Position numbers and translations under genes: made by a program. Positions 8,129-16,469 of a stretch of DNA of 64,000 nucleotides are shown one piece after another. Positions within the stretch are counted from its first letter, which is position 1. Every line of letters starts with the position of its first letter. Source of the DNA: Scandinavium sp051650185 (GTDB taxonomy: Bacteria > Pseudomonadota > Gammaproteobacteria > Enterobacterales > Enterobacteriaceae); the NCBI RefSeq assembly GCF_051650185.1, contig NZ_JBOFIN010000047.1:1-64000 (forward strand). Reading direction: 5' to 3'. Under the pieces are notes generated by a model. The model ran no database searches, had not been told where the DNA came from, and saw only the letters and a program-made list of their open reading frames with translations.

Positions 8129-10426
8129 TTATTGCAGTTCGAACGCGCCCTGTTTCACGCGGGCAGAATCCACGCCGATAAAGACGTTAAATTTGCCAGG
8201 TTCTGCGGCGTACTTCATCTGCTGGTTCCAGAACTTCAGCGCACTTTCATCAATCGGGAAGCTGACGGTTTTGGTTTCCCCCGGCTTGAGGTTCACTTTC
8301 TCAAAGCCGCGCAGCTGTTTCACCGGACGGCTCATCGAGGCCGTCACGTCCTGCACGTACATCTGCATGACGGTTGCGCCTTCGCGCTTGCCGGTGTTCG
8401 TCACTTCAACGCTGGCTGTCACGCTGCCATCACGCTTCAGGGTTGGCGAAGAAAGCTTCACATCAGACACGCTAAAGGTGGTGTAGCTCAGGCCGTAACC
8501 GAACGGATAAAGTGGCCCGTTTGCTTCATCAAAGTAGCGGGAGGTGTATTTGTTCGGCTTATCGGCGTTATACGGGCGGCCGGTATTCAGGTGGCTGTAA
8601 TAGGTTGGGATCTGACCTACAGAGCGCGGGAAGGACATCGGCAGTTTGCCCGATGGGTTGTAATCCCCGAACAGCACGTCGGCGATGGCATTGCCGCCTT
8701 CCGTACCCGCGAACCAGGTTTCCAGAATCGCATCGGCCTGCTGGTCTTCCTGCACCAGCGTCAGCGGACGGCCGTTCATCAGGACCAGCACCAGCGGTTT
8801 TCCGGTCGCTTTCAGCGCGGCGATCAACTCTTTCTGGCTTTGTGGAATGCTGATATCAGTACGGCTGGAAGCTTCGTGCGCCATGCCCTGCGCTTCGCCG
8901 ACCACAGCCACAACCACATCAGACTGTTTGGCCGCGGCCACCGCTTCATCGATCATCGCTTTCGGCGTGCGTGGGTCGACCTTCACTGCCTCTTCATACA
9001 GATTGAGGAAGTTAACGATATCTTTGTCATTGGTGATGTTCGCACCCTTGGCGTAAATCACTTTCGCGTTGTCACCGACCGCATTTTTAATGCCGTCCAG
9101 CACCGGGACAGATTGATCGGCAACACCTGCCGCAGACCAGCTTCCCATCACGTCGCGCTTGCTGTCGGCAAGTGGGCCAACCACGGCAATGGTGCCGGAT
9201 TTTTTCAATGGCAGCGTTTCAAGGCGGTTTTTCAGCAGCACCAGGCTTTCACGCGCAACTTCACGTGCGTCCTGACGATGCAGACGGCTTTCGGCGTTGG
9301 TGTCCTGTGGATCGGAGTCTTTTGGCCCCAGATGGCTGTACGGGTCGTTGAACAGACCCATGTCATATTTGACGTTCAGCACATGGCGTGCCGCGTCATC
9401 CACCTGCGCCATCGTCACCTTGCCGCTCTTGATCAGGTCCGGCAGGTATTTGCTGTAGTACTCATCGCTCATGCTCATGTCGATGCCAGCATTGATGGCC
9501 ACACGAACAGCGTCAGCCGGATCGGCGGCGGTGCCGTGTTTAATGAGTTCTTTGATGGCACCGTGGTCAGAAATAGTGATGCCTTTGAAGCCCCACTGGT
9601 CGCGCAGCACGTCTTTGAGCAGCCAGGAGTCCGAGGTGGCAGGCGTGCCATTGAGTGAGTTCAGCCCCACCATGACCCCGCCGCTGCCCGCATCCAGCCC
9701 GGCTTTGTACGGAGGCATGTAGTCGTTAAACAGACGCTGCGGGCTCATGTCGACGGTGTTGTACTCTTTGCCGCCTTCTACCGCGCCGTAAGCAGCGTAG
9801 TGCTTGACGCTGGTCATCACGGAGTAGCGCTCTGCCGGGCTTTTGCCCTGCATCGCTTCGACCAAGGTTTTACCCATCATCGACGTTAAGTAAGTATCTT
9901 CCCCAAAACCTTCGGAAGCGCGGCCCCAGCGCGGATCGCGCGAGACATCAACCATCGGCGCCCAGGTCATGTTCAGCCCGTCGTCTGCGGCTTCATAGGC
10001 AGAAACGCGCCCCACGGTACGCACCGCGTCGAGGTTAAAGGAAGAGGCAAGACCGAGGCTAATCGGGAAGACGGTACGCTGACCGTGAACCACGTCGTAA
10101 GCGAAGAACAGAGGAATTTTCAGGCGGCTGAGCTGCATCACCTGATCCTGCATCGCGCGGATATCCTGGCGCGTCACAGTGTTGAAAATGGCGCCGACCT
10201 GCCCGTCTTTGATCATCTCGCGGATGGCTTCTTTCGGGTTATCCGGCCCGACGCTAATCAGACGAAGCTGACCGATTTTTTCATCTACGGTCATTTTTTT
10301 CAGCAGATCGGTGACAAACGCATCCCGCGCTTGCGGGGTTAATGGGTGATTACCGAACATCTCGTCTGCCATCGCCGGGTGCAGCGCAAGGCTAACGGCA
10401 ACCCCTACAGAACATAGCCATTTCAT
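8129..10426 (-). CDS. bglX: Periplasmic beta-glucosidase BglX (GH3)
   Basis: A 765-residue glycoside hydrolase family 3 enzyme, the same length as E. coli BglX. A signal peptide (MKWLCSVGVAVSLALHPAMA) directs it to the periplasm. The GH3 N-terminal barrel holds the nucleophile aspartate in KGITISDHGAI. The GH3 C-terminal domain and a fibronectin type III-like domain (about 680-755, TVMQMYVQDVTASMSRPVKQLRGF) follow. It hydrolyses beta-glucosides. It is a single-gene unit divergent from dld, with about 200 bases between the starts. A long open frame on the opposite strand is only a coding shadow. Confidence 0.96.
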   Translation of the reverse strand: MKWLCSVGVAVSLALHPAMADEMFGNHPLTPQARDAFVTDLLKKMTVDEKIGQLRLISVGPDNPKEAIREMIKDGQVGAIFNTVTRQDIRAMQDQVMQLSRLKIPLFFAYDVVHGQRTVFPISLGLASSFNLDAVRTVGRVSAYEAADDGLNMTWAPMVDVSRDPRWGRASEGFGEDTYLTSMMGKTLVEAMQGKSPAERYSVMTSVKHYAAYGAVEGGKEYNTVDMSPQRLFNDYMPPYKAGLDAGSGGVMVGLNSLNGTPATSDSWLLKDVLRDQWGFKGITISDHGAIKELIKHGTAADPADAVRVAINAGIDMSMSDEYYSKYLPDLIKSGKVTMAQVDDAARHVLNVKYDMGLFNDPYSHLGPKDSDPQDTNAESRLHRQDAREVARESLVLLKNRLETLPLKKSGTIAVVGPLADSKRDVMGSWSAAGVADQSVPVLDGIKNAVGDNAKVIYAKGANITNDKDIVNFLNLYEEAVKVDPRTPKAMIDEAVAAAKQSDVVVAVVGEAQGMAHEASSRTDISIPQSQKELIAALKATGKPLVLVLMNGRPLTLVQEDQQADAILETWFAGTEGGNAIADVLFGDYNPSGKLPMSFPRSVGQIPTYYSHLNTGRPYNADKPNKYTSRYFDEANGPLYPFGYGLSYTTFSVSDVKLSSPTLKRDGSVTASVEVTNTGKREGATVMQMYVQDVTASMSRPVKQLRGFEKVNLKPGETKTVSFPIDESALKFWNQQMKYAAEPGKFNVFIGVDSARVKQGAFELQ

Positions 10427-10624
10427 CTTCTATTCACTCTCTCAACGGGCCGGGTATCTCGGCAAAAGCGTGCCAAAAACAGCAGTTTGCCATAAGCCAG
10501 AAGAGGTAGCGAACACAAAGGAGTGGTAACTCTCCGATTTTTCGCTGCATTCTTGCTCCAAATTGTCATACAAAGCGCTATCCTTGAGGCACGCACTAAT
10601 TGCTACACCACAAGGAGTGGGATG

Positions 10625-12388
10625 ATGTCCTCCACAACAACACCTGATAACACCGCTTTCATCGCAGAACTGACCCGTCTGGTCGGCCATTCACACCTGC
10701 TGACCGACCCGGCCAAAACCGCCCGCTATCGCAAGGGCTTTCGTTCCGGACAGGGCGACGCGCTCGCCGTTGTCTTTCCTGGCACGCTACTTGAACTGTG
10801 GCGCGTCCTGAGCGCCTGCGTCGACGCCGACAAAATCATTCTGATGCAGGCTGCCAACACTGGCCTGACCGAAGGGTCAACCCCGAACGGCAACGATTAC
10901 GACAGGCAGATTGTCATTATCAGCACCCTGCGCCTTGACAAGCTGCACCTGCTGGATAAAGGCGAGCAGGTTCTGGCTTACCCGGGCACCACGCTGTATT
11001 CACTTGAAAAAGCACTCAAACCGCTGGGCCGTGAGCCTCACTCGGTGATCGGGTCTTCCTGTATCGGCGCTTCGGTGATCGGCGGGATCTGCAATAACTC
11101 CGGCGGTTCGCTGGTTCAGCGCGGCCCGGCCTACACGGAAATGTCGCTCTTCGCGCGCATCAACGAAGACGGCAAATTGCAGCTGGTGAACCATCTGGGT
11201 ATCGATTTAGGGGAAACGCCAGAGCAGATCCTCAGCAAGCTTGACGATGACCGCATTAAAGACAGCGACATCAGGCACGATGGCCGCCATGCGCACGATC
11301 ATGACTACGTGACCCGCGTGCGCGACGTTGATGCCGACACCCCTGCGCGTTACAACGCCGATCCGGAACGCCTGTTTGAATCCTCTGGCTGTGCCGGAAA
11401 ACTGGCTGTTTTCGCTGCGCGTCTGGATACCTTTGAAGCCGAAAAACGCCAGCAGGTGTTTTACATCGGCACCAACAAGCCGGAAGTGCTGACGGAAATC
11501 CGTCGTCATATGCTGGCGAATTTCGCCAATCTGCCGGTAGCGGGCGAGTACATGCACCGCGATATCTATGACATCGCTGAACAGTACGGCAAAGACACCT
11601 TCCTGATGATCGACAAGCTCGGCACCGACAAAATGCCGTTCTTCTTCACCCTGAAGGGCCGAACCGACGCGATGCTGGAAAAAGTGCCGCTGTTCAAACC
11701 GCACTTCACCGACCGCTTTATGCAGAAACTGGGCCACGCTTTCCCGGCACATTTACCCGAACGAATGAAAAGTTACCGTAACCAGTACGAGCATCATTTA
11801 ATGCTGAAGATGGCAGGCGACGGTATCGACGAGGCGCAGACGTGGTTAACGGAGTATTTCAAATCAGCCGAAGGCGCGTTTTTCGCCTGTACGCCAGAAG
11901 AAGGCAGCAAAGCGTTCCTCCACCGCTTCGCGGCCGCAGGCGCAGCCATTCGCTATCAGGCCGTGCATGCCGATGAAGTGGAAGACATCCTGGCGCTGGA
12001 TATCGCCCTGCGTCGCAATGACACCGAGTGGTTTGAACACCTGCCGCCGGAGATCGAGAGCCAGATTGCCTGGAAGCTCTATTACGGCCACTTTATGTGT
12101 CACGTATTCCATCAGGATTACATTGTGAAGAAAGGCGTGGATGCTCACGCGCTGAAAGAGCAAATGCTCGCCCTGCTCCGCGAGCGCGGCGCACAATACC
12201 CTGCGGAACATAACGTCGGCCATCTTTATGAAGCCACCGACTCGTTAAAACAGTTTTATCGTGAAAATGACCCGACCAACAGCATGAACCCCGGCATTGG
12301 TAAGACCAGTAAGCAGAAATTCTGGGGAGAAGCTCGCGCATCGGAACAAGCCGATAATGTAACTGAAGCAAATCCCCCCCTGAATTAA
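10625..12388 (+). CDS. dld: Quinone-dependent D-lactate dehydrogenase Dld
   Basis: A 587-residue FAD flavoenzyme of the inner membrane that oxidises D-lactate to pyruvate and passes electrons to quinone. The FAD-binding PCMH domain is recognisable (LMQAANTGLTEGSTPNG, SSCIGASVIGGICNNSGGS), followed by the membrane-binding D-lactate dehydrogenase domain. E. coli Dld has 571 residues; the extra length here is mainly a C-terminal tail after GIGKTSKQKF. Two ATGs stand in tandem at 10622 and 10625; the second has better spacing (7 bases) from AAGGAG. A C7/G5 stem without a T run overlaps the stop codon. Confidence 0.96.
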   Translation: MSSTTTPDNTAFIAELTRLVGHSHLLTDPAKTARYRKGFRSGQGDALAVVFPGTLLELWRVLSACVDADKIILMQAANTGLTEGSTPNGNDYDRQIVIISTLRLDKLHLLDKGEQVLAYPGTTLYSLEKALKPLGREPHSVIGSSCIGASVIGGICNNSGGSLVQRGPAYTEMSLFARINEDGKLQLVNHLGIDLGETPEQILSKLDDDRIKDSDIRHDGRHAHDHDYVTRVRDVDADTPARYNADPERLFESSGCAGKLAVFAARLDTFEAEKRQQVFYIGTNKPEVLTEIRRHMLANFANLPVAGEYMHRDIYDIAEQYGKDTFLMIDKLGTDKMPFFFTLKGRTDAMLEKVPLFKPHFTDRFMQKLGHAFPAHLPERMKSYRNQYEHHLMLKMAGDGIDEAQTWLTEYFKSAEGAFFACTPEEGSKAFLHRFAAAGAAIRYQAVHADEVEDILALDIALRRNDTEWFEHLPPEIESQIAWKLYYGHFMCHVFHQDYIVKKGVDAHALKEQMLALLRERGAQYPAEHNVGHLYEATDSLKQFYRENDPTNSMNPGIGKTSKQKFWGEARASEQADNVTEANPPLN

Positions 12389-12437
12389 GGGGGAGGAGTT
12401 TAATGCGGCTTAACTCCGTATTACAGTAGGTCTGTAC

Positions 12438-12461
12438 GGTCAGAGAAACGTTTCTCTGACC
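12438..12461. promoter_or_regulatory. Perfect 24-bp palindrome before the GNAT gene
   Basis: The arm GGTCAGAGAAAC is followed at once by its exact complement GTTTCTCTGACC, with no loop, ending 24 bases before the acetyltransferase ATG. A loop-free perfect palindrome without a following T run fits a dimeric repressor operator better than a terminator. The AAACGTTT core recalls LacI/GalR-family operators, but the flanks match no operator I know. Confidence 0.5.
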
Positions 12462-12485
12462 AGTCAGACTGAGGAGTTAAACATC

Positions 12486-13040
12486 ATGTCAGCAGTAGAT
12501 GTTTTGTACGGCGCTGAAGTGGAGATCCGTGAAGCAAAGCCTGACGATGCCCATGCGATCGCCTCACTTTACGCCTGGCATGTGTTAAACGGCCGCGCCT
12601 CCTTTGAAGAAGTGCCCCCTTCCGTTGACGAAATGCGCGAGCGCATGGCCCTCGTCAGCCAGCAAGGTTTGCCGTGGCTGGTCGCGCTGTATCGCGGCAT
12701 TATTGTCGGTTACTGCTACGCCACCCAGTATCGCCCTCGCCCTGCCTACCGCTACACCCTTGAAGAATCTATTTACGTCGATGCCAGCATGACTGGCCGC
12801 GGTATCGGCAGTTCTCTGCTGACAAAGCTGATTGAACTTTGTGAAAAAGGCCAATGGCGACAGATGGTTGCCGTTATCGGCGACGGCAATAACAATGCCG
12901 GTTCATTGCGATTGCATAAAAAACACGGCTTTGAAGTGGCAGGTCAATTGAGAAGCGTGGGCTATAAACTGGGTGACTGGAGAGATACGTTGATAGTTCA
13001 GCGCCCCTTAAATGATGGCGACTGGACGCTGCCTGAATAA
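12486..13040 (+). CDS. GNAT N-acetyltransferase (phosphinothricin-acetyltransferase-like)
   Basis: A 184-residue GNAT protein of the Pat/Bar/MddA type. The N-terminal half carries VEIREAKPDDAHAIASLYAWHVLNGRASFEE, as in phosphinothricin and L-methionine sulfoximine acetyltransferases. The acetyl-CoA-binding motif is TGRGIGSSLLTKLIE near residue 100, followed by GDGNNNAGSLRLHKKHGFEVAGQLRSVGYK. The likely role is acetylation of a small amine or amino-acid analogue; the substrate cannot be told from the sequence. E. coli K-12 has no gene here between dld and pbpG. The start at 12486 follows GAGGAG. Confidence 0.8.
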   Translation: MSAVDVLYGAEVEIREAKPDDAHAIASLYAWHVLNGRASFEEVPPSVDEMRERMALVSQQGLPWLVALYRGIIVGYCYATQYRPRPAYRYTLEESIYVDASMTGRGIGSSLLTKLIELCEKGQWRQMVAVIGDGNNNAGSLRLHKKHGFEVAGQLRSVGYKLGDWRDTLIVQRPLNDGDWTLPE

Positions 13041-13064
13041 CGTTTTGCCCCGATGGTATCGGCA

Positions 13065-13175
13065 TCGCCGGGCGGCACGTTGTTTGCCCGGCCTACAGAC
13101 GGCGTTATTTTTGTAAGCCGGGTCAGGCGTGCAGTTTTTTGTAGGCCGGGTAAGGCTTAAGCCGCCACCCGGCAC
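13065..13175. repeat. BIME of about three REP units
   Basis: Three REP-like units, GCCGGGCGGCACG...GCCCGGCCTACAG, TAAGCCGGGTCAGGC and GTAGGCCGGGTAAGGCTTAAGCCGCCACCCGGC, fill the space between the convergent GNAT gene and pbpG. The last is a complete palindromic unit. The element probably protects both 3' ends. Confidence 0.8.
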
Positions 13176-13190
13176 TTCCGCCAACAGACC

Positions 13191-14135
13191 TTAATCCGCC
13201 TGCGTGGCTGGCTGTTCATTCTGAATGGCGTTCGCCATCTGTGCTTCCTTCTGCTTCTTGTAGCTCAGCGCCGCTGGCGGCACCGGCATGACTTTCCCGG
13301 TTTCAATCCAGGTGCGCAGACGGCTGGCATCGGCAAAATGCGTGTACTTCCCGAAGGCATCCATTACCACCATCGCCACCGGGCGATTGTTCATCACGGT
13401 GCGCATCACCAGACAATGGCCGGCGGCGTTGGTGAAGCCCGTTTTGGTCAACTGGATATTCCAGTTTTCGCGATATACCAGATGGTTGGTGTTACGGAAT
13501 GGCAGCGTGTAGTTCGGGTTGCTGAAGGTCGCCATGTCCTCTTTGGTGGTGCTCAGTTGGCCAATCAGCGGGTACTGTTTGGTGGCGATCAGCAGTTTGG
13601 TGAGGTCACGCGCGGTCGATACGTTATGGATAGACAGCCCGGTTGGCTCGACGTATCGGGTGTGCGTCATGCCCAGCGATTTGGCTTTTGCATTCATTGC
13701 TCGAATGAATGCGTCATAGCCGCCAGGATAATGATGCGCCAGACTTGCCGCTGCGCGGTTTTCTGAAGACATCAGCGCCAGCAGCAGCATGTTTTTGCGG
13801 CTGATGTGGCTGTTCAGGCGTACGCGTGAATAAATCCCTTTCATTTCAGGCGTCTGGCTGATGTCGACGCTCAGCATTTCATCCAGTGGCAGATGCGCAT
13901 CCAGCACGACCATGGCGGTCATCAGCTTGGTTATCGACGCAATCGGGCGCACCAGGTCAGGCTCGCTGGCGTAAATCACTTTGTTGGTGTTGAGGTCGAC
14001 GATCATCGCGCTGCCAGAAGCAATCTCCGGTTGAGATGCACTCGCCGTAGCGGCAGGTTTAGCAAGCGCCTGAGGCGCAAAAGGCACAGCCAGCATCAGC
14101 GCCAGGCTGAGCAAGGAAACACGAAATTTTAGCAT
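13191..14135 (-). CDS. pbpG: D-alanyl-D-alanine endopeptidase PBP7 (PbpG)
   Basis: A 314-residue low-molecular-weight penicillin-binding protein (S11 peptidase). The signal peptide is MLKFRVSLLSLALMLAVPFAPQALA. All three active-site motifs are present: SITK (in RPIASITKLM), SEN (in LMSSENRAA) and KTG (in IQLTKTGFTNAAG). It cleaves D-Ala-meso-DAP cross-links in periplasmic peptidoglycan. The start at 14135 gives the family signal peptide; the upstream in-frame extension does not look like protein. Confidence 0.96.
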   Translation of the reverse strand: MLKFRVSLLSLALMLAVPFAPQALAKPAATASASQPEIASGSAMIVDLNTNKVIYASEPDLVRPIASITKLMTAMVVLDAHLPLDEMLSVDISQTPEMKGIYSRVRLNSHISRKNMLLLALMSSENRAAASLAHHYPGGYDAFIRAMNAKAKSLGMTHTRYVEPTGLSIHNVSTARDLTKLLIATKQYPLIGQLSTTKEDMATFSNPNYTLPFRNTNHLVYRENWNIQLTKTGFTNAAGHCLVMRTVMNNRPVAMVVMDAFGKYTHFADASRLRTWIETGKVMPVPPAALSYKKQKEAQMANAIQNEQPATQAD

Positions 14136-14301
14136 GATGAGAAGTCTGGTTTTTAGGCAAGTTAGGGAAGTCAGGCCGTTGTCCGCAAGACAAACGCAAG
14201 CCCGCATCATACCGTGTCAGAGCTTTCTCACGCCAGAGGTTAATCGTGAATAAATGATGCATAACTGACGCTGAAATAATCAGCGCCAATTATGATTGAG
14301 A

Positions 14302-14889
14302 TCAGAACAGGCGGTAGCCATAGCCCCAGAGGATCACCGTCAGCGCCAGCAGCACTTCCAATACGAGCACCCCGATGGCAAGCGTCGAACTGGCAAAGCT
14401 CAGGCCCTCTTCACGATTGATACCGAGGAAGGTCGGAATACCGATGTAAAGCAGATAACCGGTGTAGCAAAGCGCAATGGTGCCCACCAGCGCACAAAGC
14501 CAGACCAGCGGATAAAGCGCCACAATCCCGCTCAGGAAAATGGGCGTCGCGATATATCCGGCGAACACCATGCAGCGTTTCAGCGACGGGCGCTGAGGAT
14601 AGTTACGCGCCATCCACCAGATGACACGGCCCATCACGGCCACCCCGGCCAGCATCAGCGCGTAAAACAGCACGGCCAGCGCGAAACCCGTAAACAGTGA
14701 GAGTTTGACTACCGTGCCATCGCCGAAGTTCCAGCCAATTTGCGTGGTGCCGATAAAGGCGCAGACCACCGGTACCGCCGCCATCGCCAGAACATGATGA
14801 GTGTAGTGGTGCGAAACAGTTTCGTTTTCGCTCTGGATAACATGCATTTCACGATCAGGATGGGAGAAAAGTCCCCAGACATGGTTCAT
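14302..14889 (-). CDS. yohC: Yip1-family inner-membrane protein YohC
   Basis: A 195-residue membrane protein, the same length as E. coli YohC. After a soluble N-terminus (MNHVWGLFSHPDREMHVIQSENETVSHHYTHH) there are about five hydrophobic segments, which match the Yip1 domain. The role is unknown. The start at 14889 fits the family; the ten-residue upstream extension does not. A small hairpin (CGCTGA/TCAGCG, 14268-14285) lies after the stop but lacks a T run. Confidence 0.9.
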   Translation of the reverse strand: MNHVWGLFSHPDREMHVIQSENETVSHHYTHHVLAMAAVPVVCAFIGTTQIGWNFGDGTVVKLSLFTGFALAVLFYALMLAGVAVMGRVIWWMARNYPQRPSLKRCMVFAGYIATPIFLSGIVALYPLVWLCALVGTIALCYTGYLLYIGIPTFLGINREEGLSFASSTLAIGVLVLEVLLALTVILWGYGYRLF

Positions 14890-15061
14890 AAAGCCCCCTT
14901 TCACGGCTTCGTACAGCACACCGTAAGTATAATGCAGGCTGGCGATTATAGTTTACTCAGCTCAAAAAAGAGCCAGTAAGGATCCCGTCCGTTGCCTGGT
15001 GATTGTGATTCAGAGGTGTATGCTTAAGGGAACCGAAGTTTCAGGGAGCCTGTAAACCTGT

Positions 15062-15628
15062 ATGGATATCAATAGTCTGATTAGCCATTACGGCTATGCC
15101 GCGCTGGTGGTTGGGTCGATTGCGGAAGGAGAAACCGTCACTCTTCTTGGCGGTGTGGCGGCCCACCAGGGGCTGCTAAAATTCTGGCTGGTGGTCGTTT
15201 CGGTCGCCCTCGGCGGCATGATTGGCGACCAGGTACTTTACCTGCTTGGCCGTCATTTTGGTGGCCGCTTGCTAAAGCGCTTTTCCCGCCATCAGAAGAA
15301 AATTCAGAAGGCGCAAAAGCTCATTCAGAATCACCCTTACCTGTTTGTGATCGGCACCCGTTTTATGTACGGGTTCCGGGTGATTGGCCCGGTTCTGATT
15401 GGCGCCAGTCGCCTGCCACCGAAAATCTTCTTACCGCTGAATATCTTCGGCGCGATAGTGTGGGCACTCCTTTTCACCACTCTTGGTTATCTGGGCGGGG
15501 AAGTGATTGGGCCATGGCTTCACAATCTCGACCAGCACATAAAACACTGGGCGTGGCTGATTATTGTGGTCGCGGCCGTTATCGCGGTGCGCGTGTGGTT
15601 CTGGCACAAAGACAAAAAGGCGCAGTAA
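15062..15628 (+). CDS. yohD: DedA-family membrane protein YohD
   Basis: A 188-residue DedA/SNARE-associated family protein. Typical features are the N-terminal EGETVTLLGGVAAHQGLL, with the conserved glutamate, the GDQVLYLLGRHFGGR segment and the FMYGFRVIGPVLIGASRLP motif with the conserved arginines of the family. There are about five hydrophobic segments. DedA proteins are needed for membrane-potential homeostasis and are linked to lipid-carrier flipping. It is transcribed alone and ends 15 bases before convergent yohF. Confidence 0.9.
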   Translation: MDINSLISHYGYAALVVGSIAEGETVTLLGGVAAHQGLLKFWLVVVSVALGGMIGDQVLYLLGRHFGGRLLKRFSRHQKKIQKAQKLIQNHPYLFVIGTRFMYGFRVIGPVLIGASRLPPKIFLPLNIFGAIVWALLFTTLGYLGGEVIGPWLHNLDQHIKHWAWLIIVVAAVIAVRVWFWHKDKKAQ

Positions 15629-15639
15629 TCTGCGCCTTA
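15613..15639 (-). terminator. yohF terminator embedded in yohD 3' end
   Basis: The stem AAGGCGCAG/CTGCGCCTT spans 15618-15639. On the minus strand it is followed by TTTTTG (15613-15617), so it is an intrinsic terminator for yohF. The plus-strand side of the stem covers the last codons and stop of yohD. Confidence 0.7.
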
Positions 15640-15643
15640 TCCG

Positions 15644-16414
15644 TTAGCCTTTTTCGTTCAAAAACTGCGGATTGACCAGCATAAAACCGCCGTCGACGAT
15701 CATCGACTGCCCGGTGACATACGAAGCATCATCCGAACACAGCCATGCCACCATGCCCGCAATCTCCTCGGTTTTGCCAGGGCGGGCAATCGGGATAGTC
15801 GGCATCGAACCGGCCTTCACATCGTCATCACTGAGATTGTTCATCGCCGTGGCGATAGCGCCGGGCGCGACCGCGTTGACCAGAATATTGTGGTCGACAA
15901 GCTCCAGCGCCAGGGACTTCGTTAGCCCGCCTAATGCATGTTTTGCGGCAGTGTAGGCGCTGGCCTGAGGCAGCGGCGTATGTTCATGTACCGACGTAAT
16001 ATTGATGATTCGCCCTCCGTCGCCCTGCGCAATCATCTGCCGGGCTGCAATCTGGGAGCAGAGCAACGCCCCTTCCACATCCACACAAAAGGTGGCGCGC
16101 CAGTCGTCAAGCGTGACATCCAGCACCGAAGCTTTGGTCATTCGCCCGGCGTTGTTGACCAGCACGTCAATACGTCCTAACCGCTGAATGAGCGTTTCAA
16201 GCGCCTGCGCGCCCTGCGGAAGATGGCTTAAATCAAGCTGAATAGCCTGAGCCTGTTGGCCCAGTGCAGTAATTTCCTGCACAGTTTGCCTTGCACCTTG
16301 TTCATCAGAGTGCCAGGTCACACCGACCGAGAACCCTTTCTGCGCAAGCTGCAAGGCACACTGTTTACCAATACCGGAATCGGATGCGGTCACGACCGCG
16401 ACTTTTGTCGTCAT
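15644..16414 (-). CDS. yohF: SDR-family oxidoreductase YohF
   Basis: A 256-residue classical short-chain dehydrogenase/reductase. The N-terminal dinucleotide motif is TASDSGIGKQ (GxxxGxG type), NNAG is near residue 88, and the catalytic serine is in IINITSVHEH with YTAAK following. The substrate is unknown; E. coli YohF resembles acetoin dehydrogenase-like SDRs. A single-gene unit that starts 55 bases from the mdtQ stop. Confidence 0.92.
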   Translation of the reverse strand: MTTKVAVVTASDSGIGKQCALQLAQKGFSVGVTWHSDEQGARQTVQEITALGQQAQAIQLDLSHLPQGAQALETLIQRLGRIDVLVNNAGRMTKASVLDVTLDDWRATFCVDVEGALLCSQIAARQMIAQGDGGRIINITSVHEHTPLPQASAYTAAKHALGGLTKSLALELVDHNILVNAVAPGAIATAMNNLSDDDVKAGSMPTIPIARPGKTEEIAGMVAWLCSDDASYVTGQSMIVDGGFMLVNPQFLNEKG

Positions 16415-16469
16415 GGGAACCTCCTGGCGTTGACCCAGGAGGTAAGTATAGGAAAGTCAGTGAGAGGTG

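Noticed and set aside
8132..9658. A 508-codon open frame on the plus strand
   Set aside because: It lies wholly antisense to bglX, which is complete and well conserved. The product is rich in His and Arg and has no recognisable domain.
13065..13175. Possible CRISPR array
   Set aside because: The repeats are palindromic REP units with alternate orientation and no regular spacers.
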